Assembly (NCBI GenBank): GCA_958446785.1
Contig: CAUCXP010000003.1
Location: 1 to 23,369 of the forward strand
Direction of reading: 5' to 3'
Source of the DNA: an uncultured Collinsella sp.
GTDB lineage: Bacteria > Actinomycetota > Coriobacteriia > Coriobacteriales > Coriobacteriaceae
Length of the DNA stretch: 23,369 nucleotides
The translations under genes and the position numbers were made by a program. The notes under the pieces were generated by a model. That model saw nothing but the letters and a program-made list of their open reading frames with translations, was not told the origin of the DNA and searched no databases. This document shows positions 15,148-23,369 of the stretch, one piece after another (the first letter of the stretch is position 1; every line of letters starts with the position of its first letter).

Positions 15148-17513
15148 TAGCGCTCGCCTCCTTCCATGACGGCTGCAATTTCTTCTTGGGTGAGCCCCAG
15201 CTCCTCGGCGGAAAGCTGCGACTGTGCGATCTCCAGGTACGCTGGGCAGCTGTGCAGCAGCTCCTCGTGCGTACCGGTGCCCACCACGTGGCCGTCGTCG
15301 AGCACGATGATCTGGTCGGCGTGCATGATGGTCGCGATGCGCTGGGCCACGACCACGAGCGCGGCGTCGGTAACGTTTTTGGCAAGCTCTTCGCGCAGGC
15401 GCGCGTCTGTTTTGTAGTCGAGGGCGCTAAACGAGTCATCGAACACCACGACCTCGGGCTTTTTGGCCAACGCGCGGGCGATGGCCAGGCGTTGGCGCTG
15501 ACCGCCCGAGACATTGGAGCCGCCCTGGCTGATGGGGGAGTCGTAGCCGCCCTCGCGCTCGGCGATAAAGTCTTCCGCCTGGGCGACGCGTGCTGCCTGG
15601 CGCATATCCTCGTCACTTACCATGTCGCCGGCAAACTTGAGGTTGCTCTCGATGGTGCCCGAGAACAGGCGCCCCTGCTGCGGGATGTAACCGATGCGGC
15701 GGCGAAGCTCGGAGAGGGTCATATCGCGCACGTCGACGCCGTCGAGCGAAATGCTGCCGCCCGTCACGTCGTACAGGCGCGGAATCAGCTGCACAAGCGT
15801 GGACTTGCCCGAACCCGTGGAGCCAATGATGCCGAGCATCTGGCCGGCGTGCGTGGTGAAGTTTACGCCGCTAATGACGTCGGCGCGGGCATCGGGATAC
15901 TGGAAGCTCACGTCGCGGAAGGTGAGCTCACCGCGCGGCGCGCTGGCTGCGGGCAGTTTGGGCGAGGCAGGGTCGTTGATGCTCGTGGGGCAGGTGATGA
16001 CCTCTTCCACGCGCTCGGCTGCGACCTCGGCGCGGGGCAGGATAACCGAAACCATGGTGAGGATCATAAACGCCATGACGATCTGCATGGTATAGGAGAT
16101 AAACGCCATCATGTTGCCGACCTGCATCACGCCGTCGGACACGCCCTGGGCGCCAAACCAGACGATAAGCACGGTGATGCAGTTCATGACGAGCATCATG
16201 AGCGGCATCATAAAGCTCATGGCGCGGTTGGTGTAGAGCTGCGTGGTCATCAGGTCGAGCGACGCCTTGTCAAAACGCTCGAGCTCATGCTCCTCGCGGT
16301 TGAACGAACGGATAGGCATAAGGCCGTCGAGCAGCTCGCGGGCGGTAAGGTTCACACGGTCCACAAAGCTCTGCATCTTTTTGAACTTGGGCATGGTGAG
16401 GCCCATAAGCACGCCGACGACGGCCGAGACCGCGATGATGGCCACGGCGATGGTCCACTCCAAGCCGGTGTGGTTGGCCAGGACACGCATGACAGCGACG
16501 ATGCCCATGACGGGGGCCATCAGGCACATGCGGATGAACAGGGTTGCGGCCATCTGGATCTGCTGAATGTCGTTGGTGCAGCGGGTGATGAGCGAGGCCT
16601 GGCTAAACTTGCCCACCTCGGCCGGCGAGAAGTGCATAACCTTGTTGAAGGTCTCGCGGCGCAGGTCGCGGGCGATGGAACAGGCGGTGCGCGAGGCCAC
16701 GGCACCGGTCAGGATGGTGGCGACGAGCGACACGAGGCACAGACCAAACATCGTGGTCGCCATGCGGCTCAGGTAGGCGTTCTGCACGTCAGCGGGGTCG
16801 ATGCCCTGCGCCTTGTACTCGTCCTGTACATAGCTCACGGCGCGCTGGGTTACGATGGAGCCCGACATGGAGCCCATTTTGTCCGCCATTTGGTTGGCGC
16901 CCTCGACGAGCTTGCTTTGGTCTACCAGACCGCCCTCGACACCCAGGCGCAGGCTCTTCATGGTGATCTTACCGCCGTCGGCATCAATCTGCTTTTGCAT
17001 GTTCTGCGCCGCTGCGGCCTTCTGCTGCATCTCGGCGAGCTGCTTGGGCGTCATCGCTGCCATTTGCTCGGGGGTGGGCATGGCCTGGGCAGCGTTACTG
17101 TCTTTCTCGCTGGACGAGCCCATCATGTCGCCCATGGAGTTGGCGTCAATGCCCTGGTTGAGCGAAAGAACGACAGTCTCGGGCAGGCTCATAATGTCGG
17201 CAATCTTGCCTCCATCGGCACGCTCTTCCTCGGTGCCCTTGTACGTTCGAATGCCGTTTTTGTCAGCCTTGCTAAACACGGCCTCCACTGCCTTGGCGTC
17301 CTTGGCGCTCATAAAGAGCTTGAGGTCATCGAGCGATTCGGCGCGAATGGTGTCGGGTACGGGCGAGGCGATGCCGCCTTGCTGCACGCCCACATCGACG
17401 ATGTCACTCATATACGTAGGTAGCGCTAGGTCGGCATTGCAGCTGATTACGATAAGCACGATAGCCGTGAGTAGCGCCAGGATATGCTTTTTAAAGAGCT
17501 TGAGAATCCTCAC
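15147..17513 (-). CDS. ABC exporter half-transporter with degenerate NBD and large extracellular insertion
   Basis: A 788-residue partner of the following gene, about 200 residues longer than typical half-transporters. The extra length lies between helix 1 (about 10-32) and helix 2 (about 252-272). Residues about 35-250 are hydrophilic and Met/Gln/Ala-rich and should face outside the cell. The ATPase domain has Walker A GSTGSGKST (564-572) and signature VSGGQ (668-672). Walker B ends VVVFDD with Asp693 in place of the catalytic Glu, and the switch His is Gln724 (VAQRIATI). These are the changes seen in degenerate sites of heterodimeric exporters such as TM287/288. It begins with GTG inside the MarR stop (GTGA, 4-base overlap). 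Function: probably drug, peptide or lipid export under MarR control. Confidence 0.9.
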   Translation of the reverse strand: MRILKLFKKHILALLTAIVLIVISCNADLALPTYMSDIVDVGVQQGGIASPVPDTIRAESLDDLKLFMSAKDAKAVEAVFSKADKNGIRTYKGTEEERADGGKIADIMSLPETVVLSLNQGIDANSMGDMMGSSSEKDSNAAQAMPTPEQMAAMTPKQLAEMQQKAAAAQNMQKQIDADGGKITMKSLRLGVEGGLVDQSKLVEGANQMADKMGSMSGSIVTQRAVSYVQDEYKAQGIDPADVQNAYLSRMATTMFGLCLVSLVATILTGAVASRTACSIARDLRRETFNKVMHFSPAEVGKFSQASLITRCTNDIQQIQMAATLFIRMCLMAPVMGIVAVMRVLANHTGLEWTIAVAIIAVSAVVGVLMGLTMPKFKKMQSFVDRVNLTARELLDGLMPIRSFNREEHELERFDKASLDLMTTQLYTNRAMSFMMPLMMLVMNCITVLIVWFGAQGVSDGVMQVGNMMAFISYTMQIVMAFMILTMVSVILPRAEVAAERVEEVITCPTSINDPASPKLPAASAPRGELTFRDVSFQYPDARADVISGVNFTTHAGQMLGIIGSTGSGKSTLVQLIPRLYDVTGGSISLDGVDVRDMTLSELRRRIGYIPQQGRLFSGTIESNLKFAGDMVSDEDMRQAARVAQAEDFIAEREGGYDSPISQGGSNVSGGQRQRLAIARALAKKPEVVVFDDSFSALDYKTDARLREELAKNVTDAALVVVAQRIATIMHADQIIVLDDGHVVGTGTHEELLHSCPAYLEIAQSQLSAEELGLTQEEIAAVMEGGER

Positions 17514-17959
17514 TCGGCATCTCTCCTTTCTTGATTGCGATCGATAATTTCGTTGGCACGCCTTAGGAGGCGCACCATCTCTTGGGTATCTGTTTCGCCG
17601 AGCTGCTCGAGGAAGGCCGCGGTGCGTTTCTCGAATTCCCGACGTTTGATTTCGAGATCTTGTCGGCCTTTGTCGGTCACCGTGACGTGTACGCGACGAC
17701 GGTCGGTCTTTGAGTGCTCGCGCTCGACCCAGCCCTTGGTTTCGAGGGCGCGCAGGATGTTGGCGATGCGGGCGCTCGAGACCCAGGCGCGATCAGCGAG
17801 TTCGCTCGGCGTGAGCGAACCGCCAGCGAGCATGAGAGCGCGCATGACAGCCATCTCGCCGCCGAGAGCTTTGTCCGCAAAGCGCGAAATGCGCTGATGC
17901 ATGCTGCCAAACTCAGTTAAGAGCTGGCGCCCAAGCTCATGGAAATCGGTATCTTCCAC
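17510..17959 (-). CDS. MarR-family transcriptional regulator
   Basis: A 149-residue winged-helix protein. The DNA-binding core runs from about residue 45 (LAGGSLTPSELADRAWVSSARIANILRALETKGWVEREHSKTDRRRVHVTVTDKG). The wing residues DRRRVxVTxTxKG are typical of MarR proteins, with dimerisation helices on both sides. It is the first gene of a three-gene operon and overlaps the next start by four bases, so it very likely represses the exporter genes until a ligand binds. The start is GTG at 17959, preceded by AGGGG at suitable distance. A downstream ATG (at MHQRI) is an alternative. The chosen start codon lies within one arm of a 15-bp inverted repeat that may be its own operator. Confidence 0.88.
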   Translation of the reverse strand: MEDTDFHELGRQLLTEFGSMHQRISRFADKALGGEMAVMRALMLAGGSLTPSELADRAWVSSARIANILRALETKGWVEREHSKTDRRRVHVTVTDKGRQDLEIKRREFEKRTAAFLEQLGETDTQEMVRLLRRANEIIDRNQERRDAE

Positions 17960-17999
17960 CGAAAACCCCTAACACTAGAAACTATTTTCGGTGAAAGAT
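17951..17999. promoter_or_regulatory. Inverted repeat over the marR start codon, candidate autoregulatory operator
   Basis: ATCTTCCACCGAAAA (17951-17965) and TTTTCGGTGAAAGAT (17985-17999) are inverted copies with one mismatch in 15, spaced by 19 bases. The start codon of the MarR gene (17957-17959) lies in the left arm. MarR regulators commonly bind such palindromes in their own promoters; binding here is inferred. Confidence 0.5.
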
Positions 18000-18031
18000 G
18001 ATACCCTTGCACGCGTACCCTATGCGGTAGA

Positions 18032-18051
18032 TTTTGGGACATGTCCCAAAA
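18032..18051. promoter_or_regulatory. Perfect 20-bp palindrome in the marR/SDR spacer
   Basis: TTTTGGGACATGTCCCAAAA is fully palindromic, and GTAG/CTAC flanks extend the symmetry. It lies in the 289-base divergent spacer. It could be an operator for either gene, or a member of the GGGACA-type dispersed family. Confidence 0.5.
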
Positions 18052-18182
18052 AACTACTTGGCCGCTAGGCAATATAAAGAGCGCATAAAGACTTAAAATC
18101 ATTCAATTGCTGAAGCGTTTCAAAGAACTATTATGCACGCGGTTAGGCGAGGGGTTGTCACCACCATGACGACTAGGACTCA

Positions 18183-18246
18183 TATAATCGCCACGTGCGA
18201 TGCTCCAACTTCCCGCAAGGAGACACCTGAATCAAGGGGGTTGGAG
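18183..18246 (+). promoter_or_regulatory. Candidate promoter and ribosome-site hairpin of the SDR gene
   Basis: A consensus TATAAT lies at 18183-18188, about 60 bases before the start, with no good -35 box at normal spacing. In the leader, CTCCAAC (18203-18209) can pair with GTTGGAG (18240-18246), which contains the presumed ribosome site directly before the ATG at 18249. Translation could therefore be controlled by this fold. Confidence 0.45.
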
Positions 18247-18248
18247 TC

Positions 18249-18998
18249 ATGGCATTTGACTTCACGGGTAAAACCGCGATCGTTACCGGTGGCACTCAGG
18301 GCATTGGCCTCGAGATCGCCAAGGGCATCGTCGCGGGCGGCGGACATGTCGCGCTCATCGCAAGGAACGCTGCTAAGGGCGAGGCCGCTGTGGCCGAGCT
18401 TGGCGAAGGCAACAAGTTCTACCAGCTCGATGTTGCCGATGCGCCCAAGGCGCGCGAGACCGTCGAGCAGATTTTCACGGACCTGCCGCAAACCAACATT
18501 CTGATCAACTGCGCTGGCGTCATCAGCACCAAGAAATTCGACGAGATTGATGACACCGAGTGGCGTCGCACCATCGACATCAACCTCAACGGTACCTTCA
18601 CTATGATGAACGCCGTGTATCCGCACTTTAAGGCGGCCCATGCCGGCACTATCGTCAACGTGAGTTCCGTTGCGGGCAAGATCGGTGGCGGCCTGCTCGG
18701 CACAGCCGCCTACGCCAGCTCCAAGGCCGGTGTTAACGGTCTAACCAAGGCAGTCGCCAAGGAAGGCGGCAAGTTTGGCGTCCGCTGCAACGCCGTGTGC
18801 CCGTCACTTACCCTTACCGATATGACCTCGATTCTCTCTGACGAGAACTCTCAGCGCATCATCAACGGTATTCCCCTGGGCCGCGCTGCCCAGGCTAGCG
18901 AGCCTGCGCAGATGGTGCTGTTCTTCGCTTCCGACCTCGCCAGCTTCGTGAACGGCGAGATCGGTGACTGCGACGGCGGCATCGTCCTGGACGGGTAA
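18249..18998 (+). CDS. Short-chain dehydrogenase/reductase
   Basis: A 249-residue classical SDR with a Rossmann fold: TGGTQGIG (13-20), NCAG (87-90), Asn112, and the catalytic Ser139 or Ser140, Tyr155 and Lys159 (YASSK). The C-terminal part (FFASDLASFVNGEIGDCDGG) is the usual end of the family. Arg39 after the second strand (IARN) favours NADP(H). The neighbouring gene is a 2-keto-3-deoxygluconate permease, so oxidation or reduction of a sugar acid (a role like KduD) is possible. The sequence also fits 3-oxoacyl-ACP reductase-like or polyol dehydrogenases, and the substrate cannot be assigned. The ATG at 18249 follows GGGGGTTGGAG. A terminator-like hairpin separates it from the permease. Confidence 0.88.
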   Translation: MAFDFTGKTAIVTGGTQGIGLEIAKGIVAGGGHVALIARNAAKGEAAVAELGEGNKFYQLDVADAPKARETVEQIFTDLPQTNILINCAGVISTKKFDEIDDTEWRRTIDINLNGTFTMMNAVYPHFKAAHAGTIVNVSSVAGKIGGGLLGTAAYASSKAGVNGLTKAVAKEGGKFGVRCNAVCPSLTLTDMTSILSDENSQRIINGIPLGRAAQASEPAQMVLFFASDLASFVNGEIGDCDGGIVLDG

Positions 18999-19017
18999 TA
19001 CCCCGCGATGATTATTC

Positions 19018-19058
19018 GGCGACGGCTCCTGCGACTCGGGACCGTCGCCTTCTTTCTG
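19018..19058 (+). terminator. Terminator-like hairpin between SDR and kdgT
   Basis: GGCGACGG (19018-19025) pairs with CCGTCGCC (19042-19049), followed by the T-rich TTCTTTCT. It sits 20 bases after the SDR stop codon and about 50 bases before kdgT, so the two genes may be separate units or be linked by read-through. Confidence 0.6.
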
Positions 19059-19106
19059 ACATAGGCGCGTGCGACTACGATTCGCATGCATCCAAAGGAG
19101 ATATAT

Positions 19107-20126
19107 ATGAGTGAATCGACTGCGGTGGAGGCGCCGGCGGCAAAGGAGCCGTTCTTTAAGATGTCCTCCATCCCGGGTGCCAATATTTTGGTGCCGCTTT
19201 TGTTGGGCTGCCTGCTCAACACGCTATTCCCCGACCTGTTCAAAACGCTCGGCAGCTTTACGCTTGGCATGACTCAGCAGGGCGCCGGCCCGCTCGTGGG
19301 CGCTTTTTTGCTCATCGTCGGTACGACGATTTCGTTTAAGAGTGCTCCTGCCGCCGCTGCCCGCGGTGCCATCATCATCGCCGTCAAGCAGATCGTGGTC
19401 GGTGCTATGTCGCTGCTCATCCTTTATGTGTTCAACGACAACTTGTTTGGCATCTCTGCCATGGTGATGCTGGCGGCTTGTACCGGCGCCAACAACGCTA
19501 TGTACGCTGGACTGATGGGTACCATGGGCAACGAGGCCGAGCGTGGCGCTGTCGCCATCACCACGCTCGTTGTCGGCCCTCCGGTCACGATGATCGTGCT
19601 CGGTGCTGCCGGTCAGGCTCCGATTGGCTGGTCGCTCGTGGGCGCCATCCTTCCGATTGTCGTTGGCATTATCCTGGGCAACCTGTTCCCCAGCTTTAAG
19701 AAGATGATGGCACCGGCACTTTCCGCCATCATTGTGCTCGTCTTCTTTGCCATGGGCTCGACCATGACCTTTGGCCAGCTCATTAATGGCGGTCTCCCCG
19801 GTATTCTGCTCGGCGTGATCTGCTCGGTGGTCTTTGCAATTCCCGTTGTCGCGGTCGATAAGCTCACGGGCGGTACGGGTGTCGCGGGTGCGGCCATTTC
19901 GAGCTGCGCCGGAGCCAATGTGGCCACGCCTGCTGCCATGGCAAGCGTCAACGAGGCCTTGTACGGCGGTGCGGTGCTCGCGACGGCCACGGCACAGGTT
20001 GCTGCCTGCGCAATCGTTACGGCTATTTTGACCCCGCTGGTCACCAGCTGGTGCTACAAGCATTTTGAGGGCCAGGGCAACGGCGATAGCAAGGCAACGA
20101 CCGACAAGGCCGTCGCAGCTGCCTAA
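19107..20126 (+). CDS. kdgT: 2-Keto-3-deoxygluconate permease, KdgT family
   Basis: A 339-residue membrane protein with about ten hydrophobic segments. It aligns with E. coli KdgT across its length: an N-terminal IPGANILVPLLLG, a central GPPVTMIVLG (GPLMTMIILG in KdgT), VGAILPIVVGIILGNL, GILLGV, and AISSCAGANVATPAAMA, matching the SSSAGAAVATP element. KdgT imports 2-keto-3-deoxygluconate, an intermediate of pectin/uronate breakdown, by proton symport. No Kdg kinase or aldolase is in the window, so the use of the substrate is not shown. The ATG at 19107 is six bases after AAAGGAG. An in-frame ATG at 19086 would put the ribosome site inside the protein. The C-terminal tail is short and Lys/Ala-rich. 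Confidence 0.88.
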   Translation: MSESTAVEAPAAKEPFFKMSSIPGANILVPLLLGCLLNTLFPDLFKTLGSFTLGMTQQGAGPLVGAFLLIVGTTISFKSAPAAAARGAIIIAVKQIVVGAMSLLILYVFNDNLFGISAMVMLAACTGANNAMYAGLMGTMGNEAERGAVAITTLVVGPPVTMIVLGAAGQAPIGWSLVGAILPIVVGIILGNLFPSFKKMMAPALSAIIVLVFFAMGSTMTFGQLINGGLPGILLGVICSVVFAIPVVAVDKLTGGTGVAGAAISSCAGANVATPAAMASVNEALYGGAVLATATAQVAACAIVTAILTPLVTSWCYKHFEGQGNGDSKATTDKAVAAA

Positions 20127-20165
20127 TGCCAAGCGGCAATCAAAGCTAAAAACTAGTCACGCCAC

Positions 20166-20206
20166 AGGGCGGCCACGGGGGATCCCGTGGCCGCCCTGCA
20201 GTTTCT
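20166..20206 (+). terminator. Terminator-like hairpin after kdgT
   Basis: A 14-bp perfect stem (AGGGCGGCCACGGG, 20166-20179, with 20184-20197) has a 4-base loop and is followed by GCAGTTTCT. The T tract is weak, but stem length and position 40 bases after the stop codon fit a terminator. Confidence 0.65.
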
Positions 20207-20335
20207 GTAGGGTCTCTGGAACACTTTACCCTGCTAAAGCTGGCATAACAGCTAGAGTGAACGTCGTACAAAGGCAAGGAAAAATACCAAACAAATCGGT
20301 GAACGGTAGTTGTTCGTACTCGTATTTCCTGCGGA

Positions 20336-20408
20336 TTTGTTAAAAACGCCCTAATGGTATAAAAAAAGAAACATATAACAGCCCTGATGAAGGGGGTGGC
20401 TATGTTAT
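20336..20408 (+). promoter_or_regulatory. Candidate pfl promoter and 5'-terminal hairpin
   Basis: TTTGTT (20336-20341) and TATAAA (20358-20363) are 16 bases apart. The transcript would start near 20370 and open with a stem, ATAACAGCC (20375-20383) with GGC-TA-TGTTAT (20398-20408), leaving an untranslated leader of about 220 bases. No clear FNR or full Rex site is visible, only a half-site-like TTGTTAA at 20337-20343. The rest of the 467-base gap 20127-20593 shows no gene. Confidence 0.45.
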
Positions 20409-20593
20409 CCTTCTCAGACGGGTGAAATCTTGGGTTTTGGGTTGCAGTTCCAAGGTGGACAAACGTTTTTCCCTGTACCAATGTGTGGTGAAGAACGGAA
20501 GAAGCCGGTAGTGCAAGCCGATAATTCAAGAATTCAATAAGCAGCGGTGTGAGAGAGCGCCGCATTACACGTAACTAGGAGCGTGGTTACACA

Positions 20594-22645
<2,052 letters not shown>

Positions 22646-22647
22646 CT

Positions 22648-22707
22648 ATTGTTAGTGCTATACTAACAATAACGATTACTGATTAGTGCGCCGGTTTCGG
22701 CCGGCGC
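22648..22707 (+). other. Two intercistronic hairpins between the halves of pyruvate formate-lyase
   Basis: ATTGTTAGT (22648-22656) pairs with ACTAACAAT (22662-22670), and GCGCCGG (22688-22694) with CCGGCGC (22701-22707). The first begins two bases after the stop codon. Neither is followed by a strong T tract, so they may be RNA processing or stability signals, or a partial terminator that sets the ratio of the two subunits. Confidence 0.6.
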
Positions 22708-22730
22708 CTATCAATCGAAGGAGACACATT

Positions 22731-22982
22731 ATGAAGGTTTCTGAAGTTTCCGAGACTCAGGCCGATAACCTGGTCCACATGCTCGACGCTTACGCCGAGA
22801 AGGGTGGCCACCACCTGAACATCAACGTCTTCAACCGTGAGACGCTGCTCGACGCTCAGGCTCACCCCGAGAAGTACCCGCAGCTGACCATCCGCGTTTC
22901 CGGCTATGCCGTGAACTTCCACACGCTCACCAAGGAGCAGCAGGACGAGGTCATTTCGCGTACCTTCCACGACAAGTTCTAA
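22731..22982 (+). CDS. grcA: Stand-alone glycyl-radical domain of pyruvate formate-lyase (GrcA/YfiD-like)
   Basis: An 83-residue protein equal to the C-terminal domain of Pfl[56 protein letters not shown]. Gly58 in RVSGYAV is the position of the radical-bearing Gly734 of E. coli PflB. Residues 10-22 ([13 protein letters not shown]) correspond to the linker helix of PflB (TNLAGLMDGYF). In E. coli, GrcA/YfiD is a spare part that rescues oxygen-damaged PflB; here the upstream body has no such domain, so this protein should be an essential subunit. The ATG at 22731 follows GAAGGAG. Upstream in-frame codons to 22686 overlap a GC-rich hairpin and are unlikely to be translated. 683 plus 83 residues gives the normal full length. 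Confidence 0.93.
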   Translation: MKVSEVSETQADNLVHMLDAYAEKGGHHLNINVFNRETLLDAQAHPEKYPQLTIRVSGYAVNFHTLTKEQQDEVISRTFHDKF

Positions 22983-23004
22983 AGGGATTTAACTCCCGCA
23001 GGAT

Positions 23005-23134
23005 CGCCGGGGCTGTTTGGGTTACTTTCCAAAACGTCCTCGGACATGCAAGGGGCTCCGCTGCGCGCTTCGCGCGGCGGAGCCCTTTGCGTCCTGCGGA
23101 AATGTTTTGGAAAGTAACCCAAAGCGGCCCGGCG
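23005..23134. terminator. 130-bp palindrome after the pfl operon
   Basis: TTTGGGTTACTTTCCAAAAC (23016-23035) is perfectly mirrored at 23104-23123. An inner stem around 23048-23097 (GCAAGGGGCTCCGC with GCGGAGCCCTTTGC) and outer CGCCGG/CCGGCG (23005-23010, 23129-23134) extend it to nearly the whole span. It probably ends the pfl transcript, but no T tract follows and its size exceeds a normal terminator, so a dispersed palindromic element is also possible. Confidence 0.6.
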
Positions 23135-23229
23135 GGTGTCCTGTGTAGTCACCCTTTAGGCGGAACTCTCCTAATGGGTTGAGCGTTCTGGATACTCTCT
23201 TGCTACCGCTTACCGCATATAGCGACCGT

Positions 23230-23258
23230 TTGTGGGATAAGTAACACTCATTTATAAA
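23230..23258 (+). promoter_or_regulatory. Candidate promoter near the window end
   Basis: TTGTGG (23230-23235) and TATAAA (23253-23258) are spaced by 17 bases. An overlapping alternative -10 is TGTAGAAT (23262-23269). It points to a transcription unit beyond the window. Confidence 0.45.
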
Positions 23259-23295
23259 TCGTGTAGAATCTCAGGTAAGCACGGAGTTTTCCAGG

Positions 23296-23334
23296 GAGAC
23301 GCTGTCCTTTGTTATGTGCAAGGGGCGGCGTCTC
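23296..23334 (+). other. Hairpin with G-U pairs in the leader of the next unit
   Basis: GAGACGCTGTCCTTT (23296-23310) and AAGGGGCGGCGTCTC (23320-23334) pair over 15 bases if three G-U pairs are allowed. On DNA they would be mismatches, so the structure suits RNA. TTT follows. No complete gene is visible after it. The stretch 22983-23369 holds this leader and the preceding palindrome only. Confidence 0.45.
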
Positions 23335-23369
23335 TTTGGCGCATGGAGGCCGTTGTGTAGCAGGACGGT

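Noticed and set aside
13291..17513. Homodimeric lipid exporters of the MsbA type
   Set aside because: The complementary degenerate features (Asp for Glu and Gln for His in one subunit, LSQGQ in the other) and the overlapping genes indicate a heterodimer.

Overview
The window looks like chromosome of a GC-rich anaerobic Actinomycetota of the Coriobacteriia, most likely Collinsella or a close relative. This rests on the C-ending codon bias in strongly expressed genes, the fermentative gene content (pyruvate formate-lyase, agmatine deiminase pathway), the membrane-bound LuxR regulator and the many dispersed GGGACAGG/GGGGACGTTC-type hairpins. The genus is inferred, because no rRNA or housekeeping marker is present. 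I see no tRNA, rRNA, CRISPR array, prophage or intact insertion sequence.

Layout. (1) 1-1865: 3' part of a BceB-like FtsX-family ABC permease (+), followed by a repeat-rich spacer. (2) 2193-9690: an agmatine catabolism region. A divergent membrane LuxR regulator (-, AguR-like) faces putrescine carbamoyltransferase (ptcA), an agmatine/putrescine antiporter (aguD) and agmatine deiminase (aguA), closed by a strong terminator. A second, paralogous antiporter follows with its own structured leader. The carbamate kinase that would recover ATP from carbamoyl phosphate is not in the window. (3) 9691-13290: a 63-aa hypothetical protein, a GNAT acetyltransferase and a class I DAHP synthase (all -), embedded in spacers full of repeats. 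These include a decayed second copy of the FtsX 3' end with its downstream region, and a 238-bp element with perfect 35-bp terminal inverted repeats. (4) 13291-17959 (-): a tightly coupled operon of a MarR regulator and two halves of a heterodimeric multidrug-type ABC exporter. One half has a degenerate ATPase site and an extracellular insertion of about 200 residues. (5) 18249-20126 (+): a short-chain dehydrogenase and a KdgT-family 2-keto-3-deoxygluconate permease, separated by a terminator-like hairpin. (6) 20594-22982 (+): a pyruvate formate-lyase encoded as two proteins, a 683-aa body carrying the Cys-Cys active site and a separate 83-aa glycyl-radical domain. A very long palindrome follows, then the start of another transcription unit.

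How the genes work together. Agmatine would enter through the antiporter in exchange for putrescine. AguA would convert it to carbamoylputrescine, and PtcA would phosphorolyse that to putrescine and carbamoyl phosphate, with the membrane LuxR protein the likely sensor. The split pyruvate formate-lyase would turn pyruvate and CoA into acetyl-CoA and formate once an activating enzyme (not in the window) installs the radical on the small subunit. The ABC operon is probably self-regulated by its MarR protein through an inverted repeat that overlaps the regulator's start codon.

The most interesting observations are the split pyruvate formate-lyase, the agmatine region with two antiporters and an AguR-like sensor but no carbamate kinase, the structured leader of the second antiporter, and the repeat families, some of which show compensatory base changes between copies.
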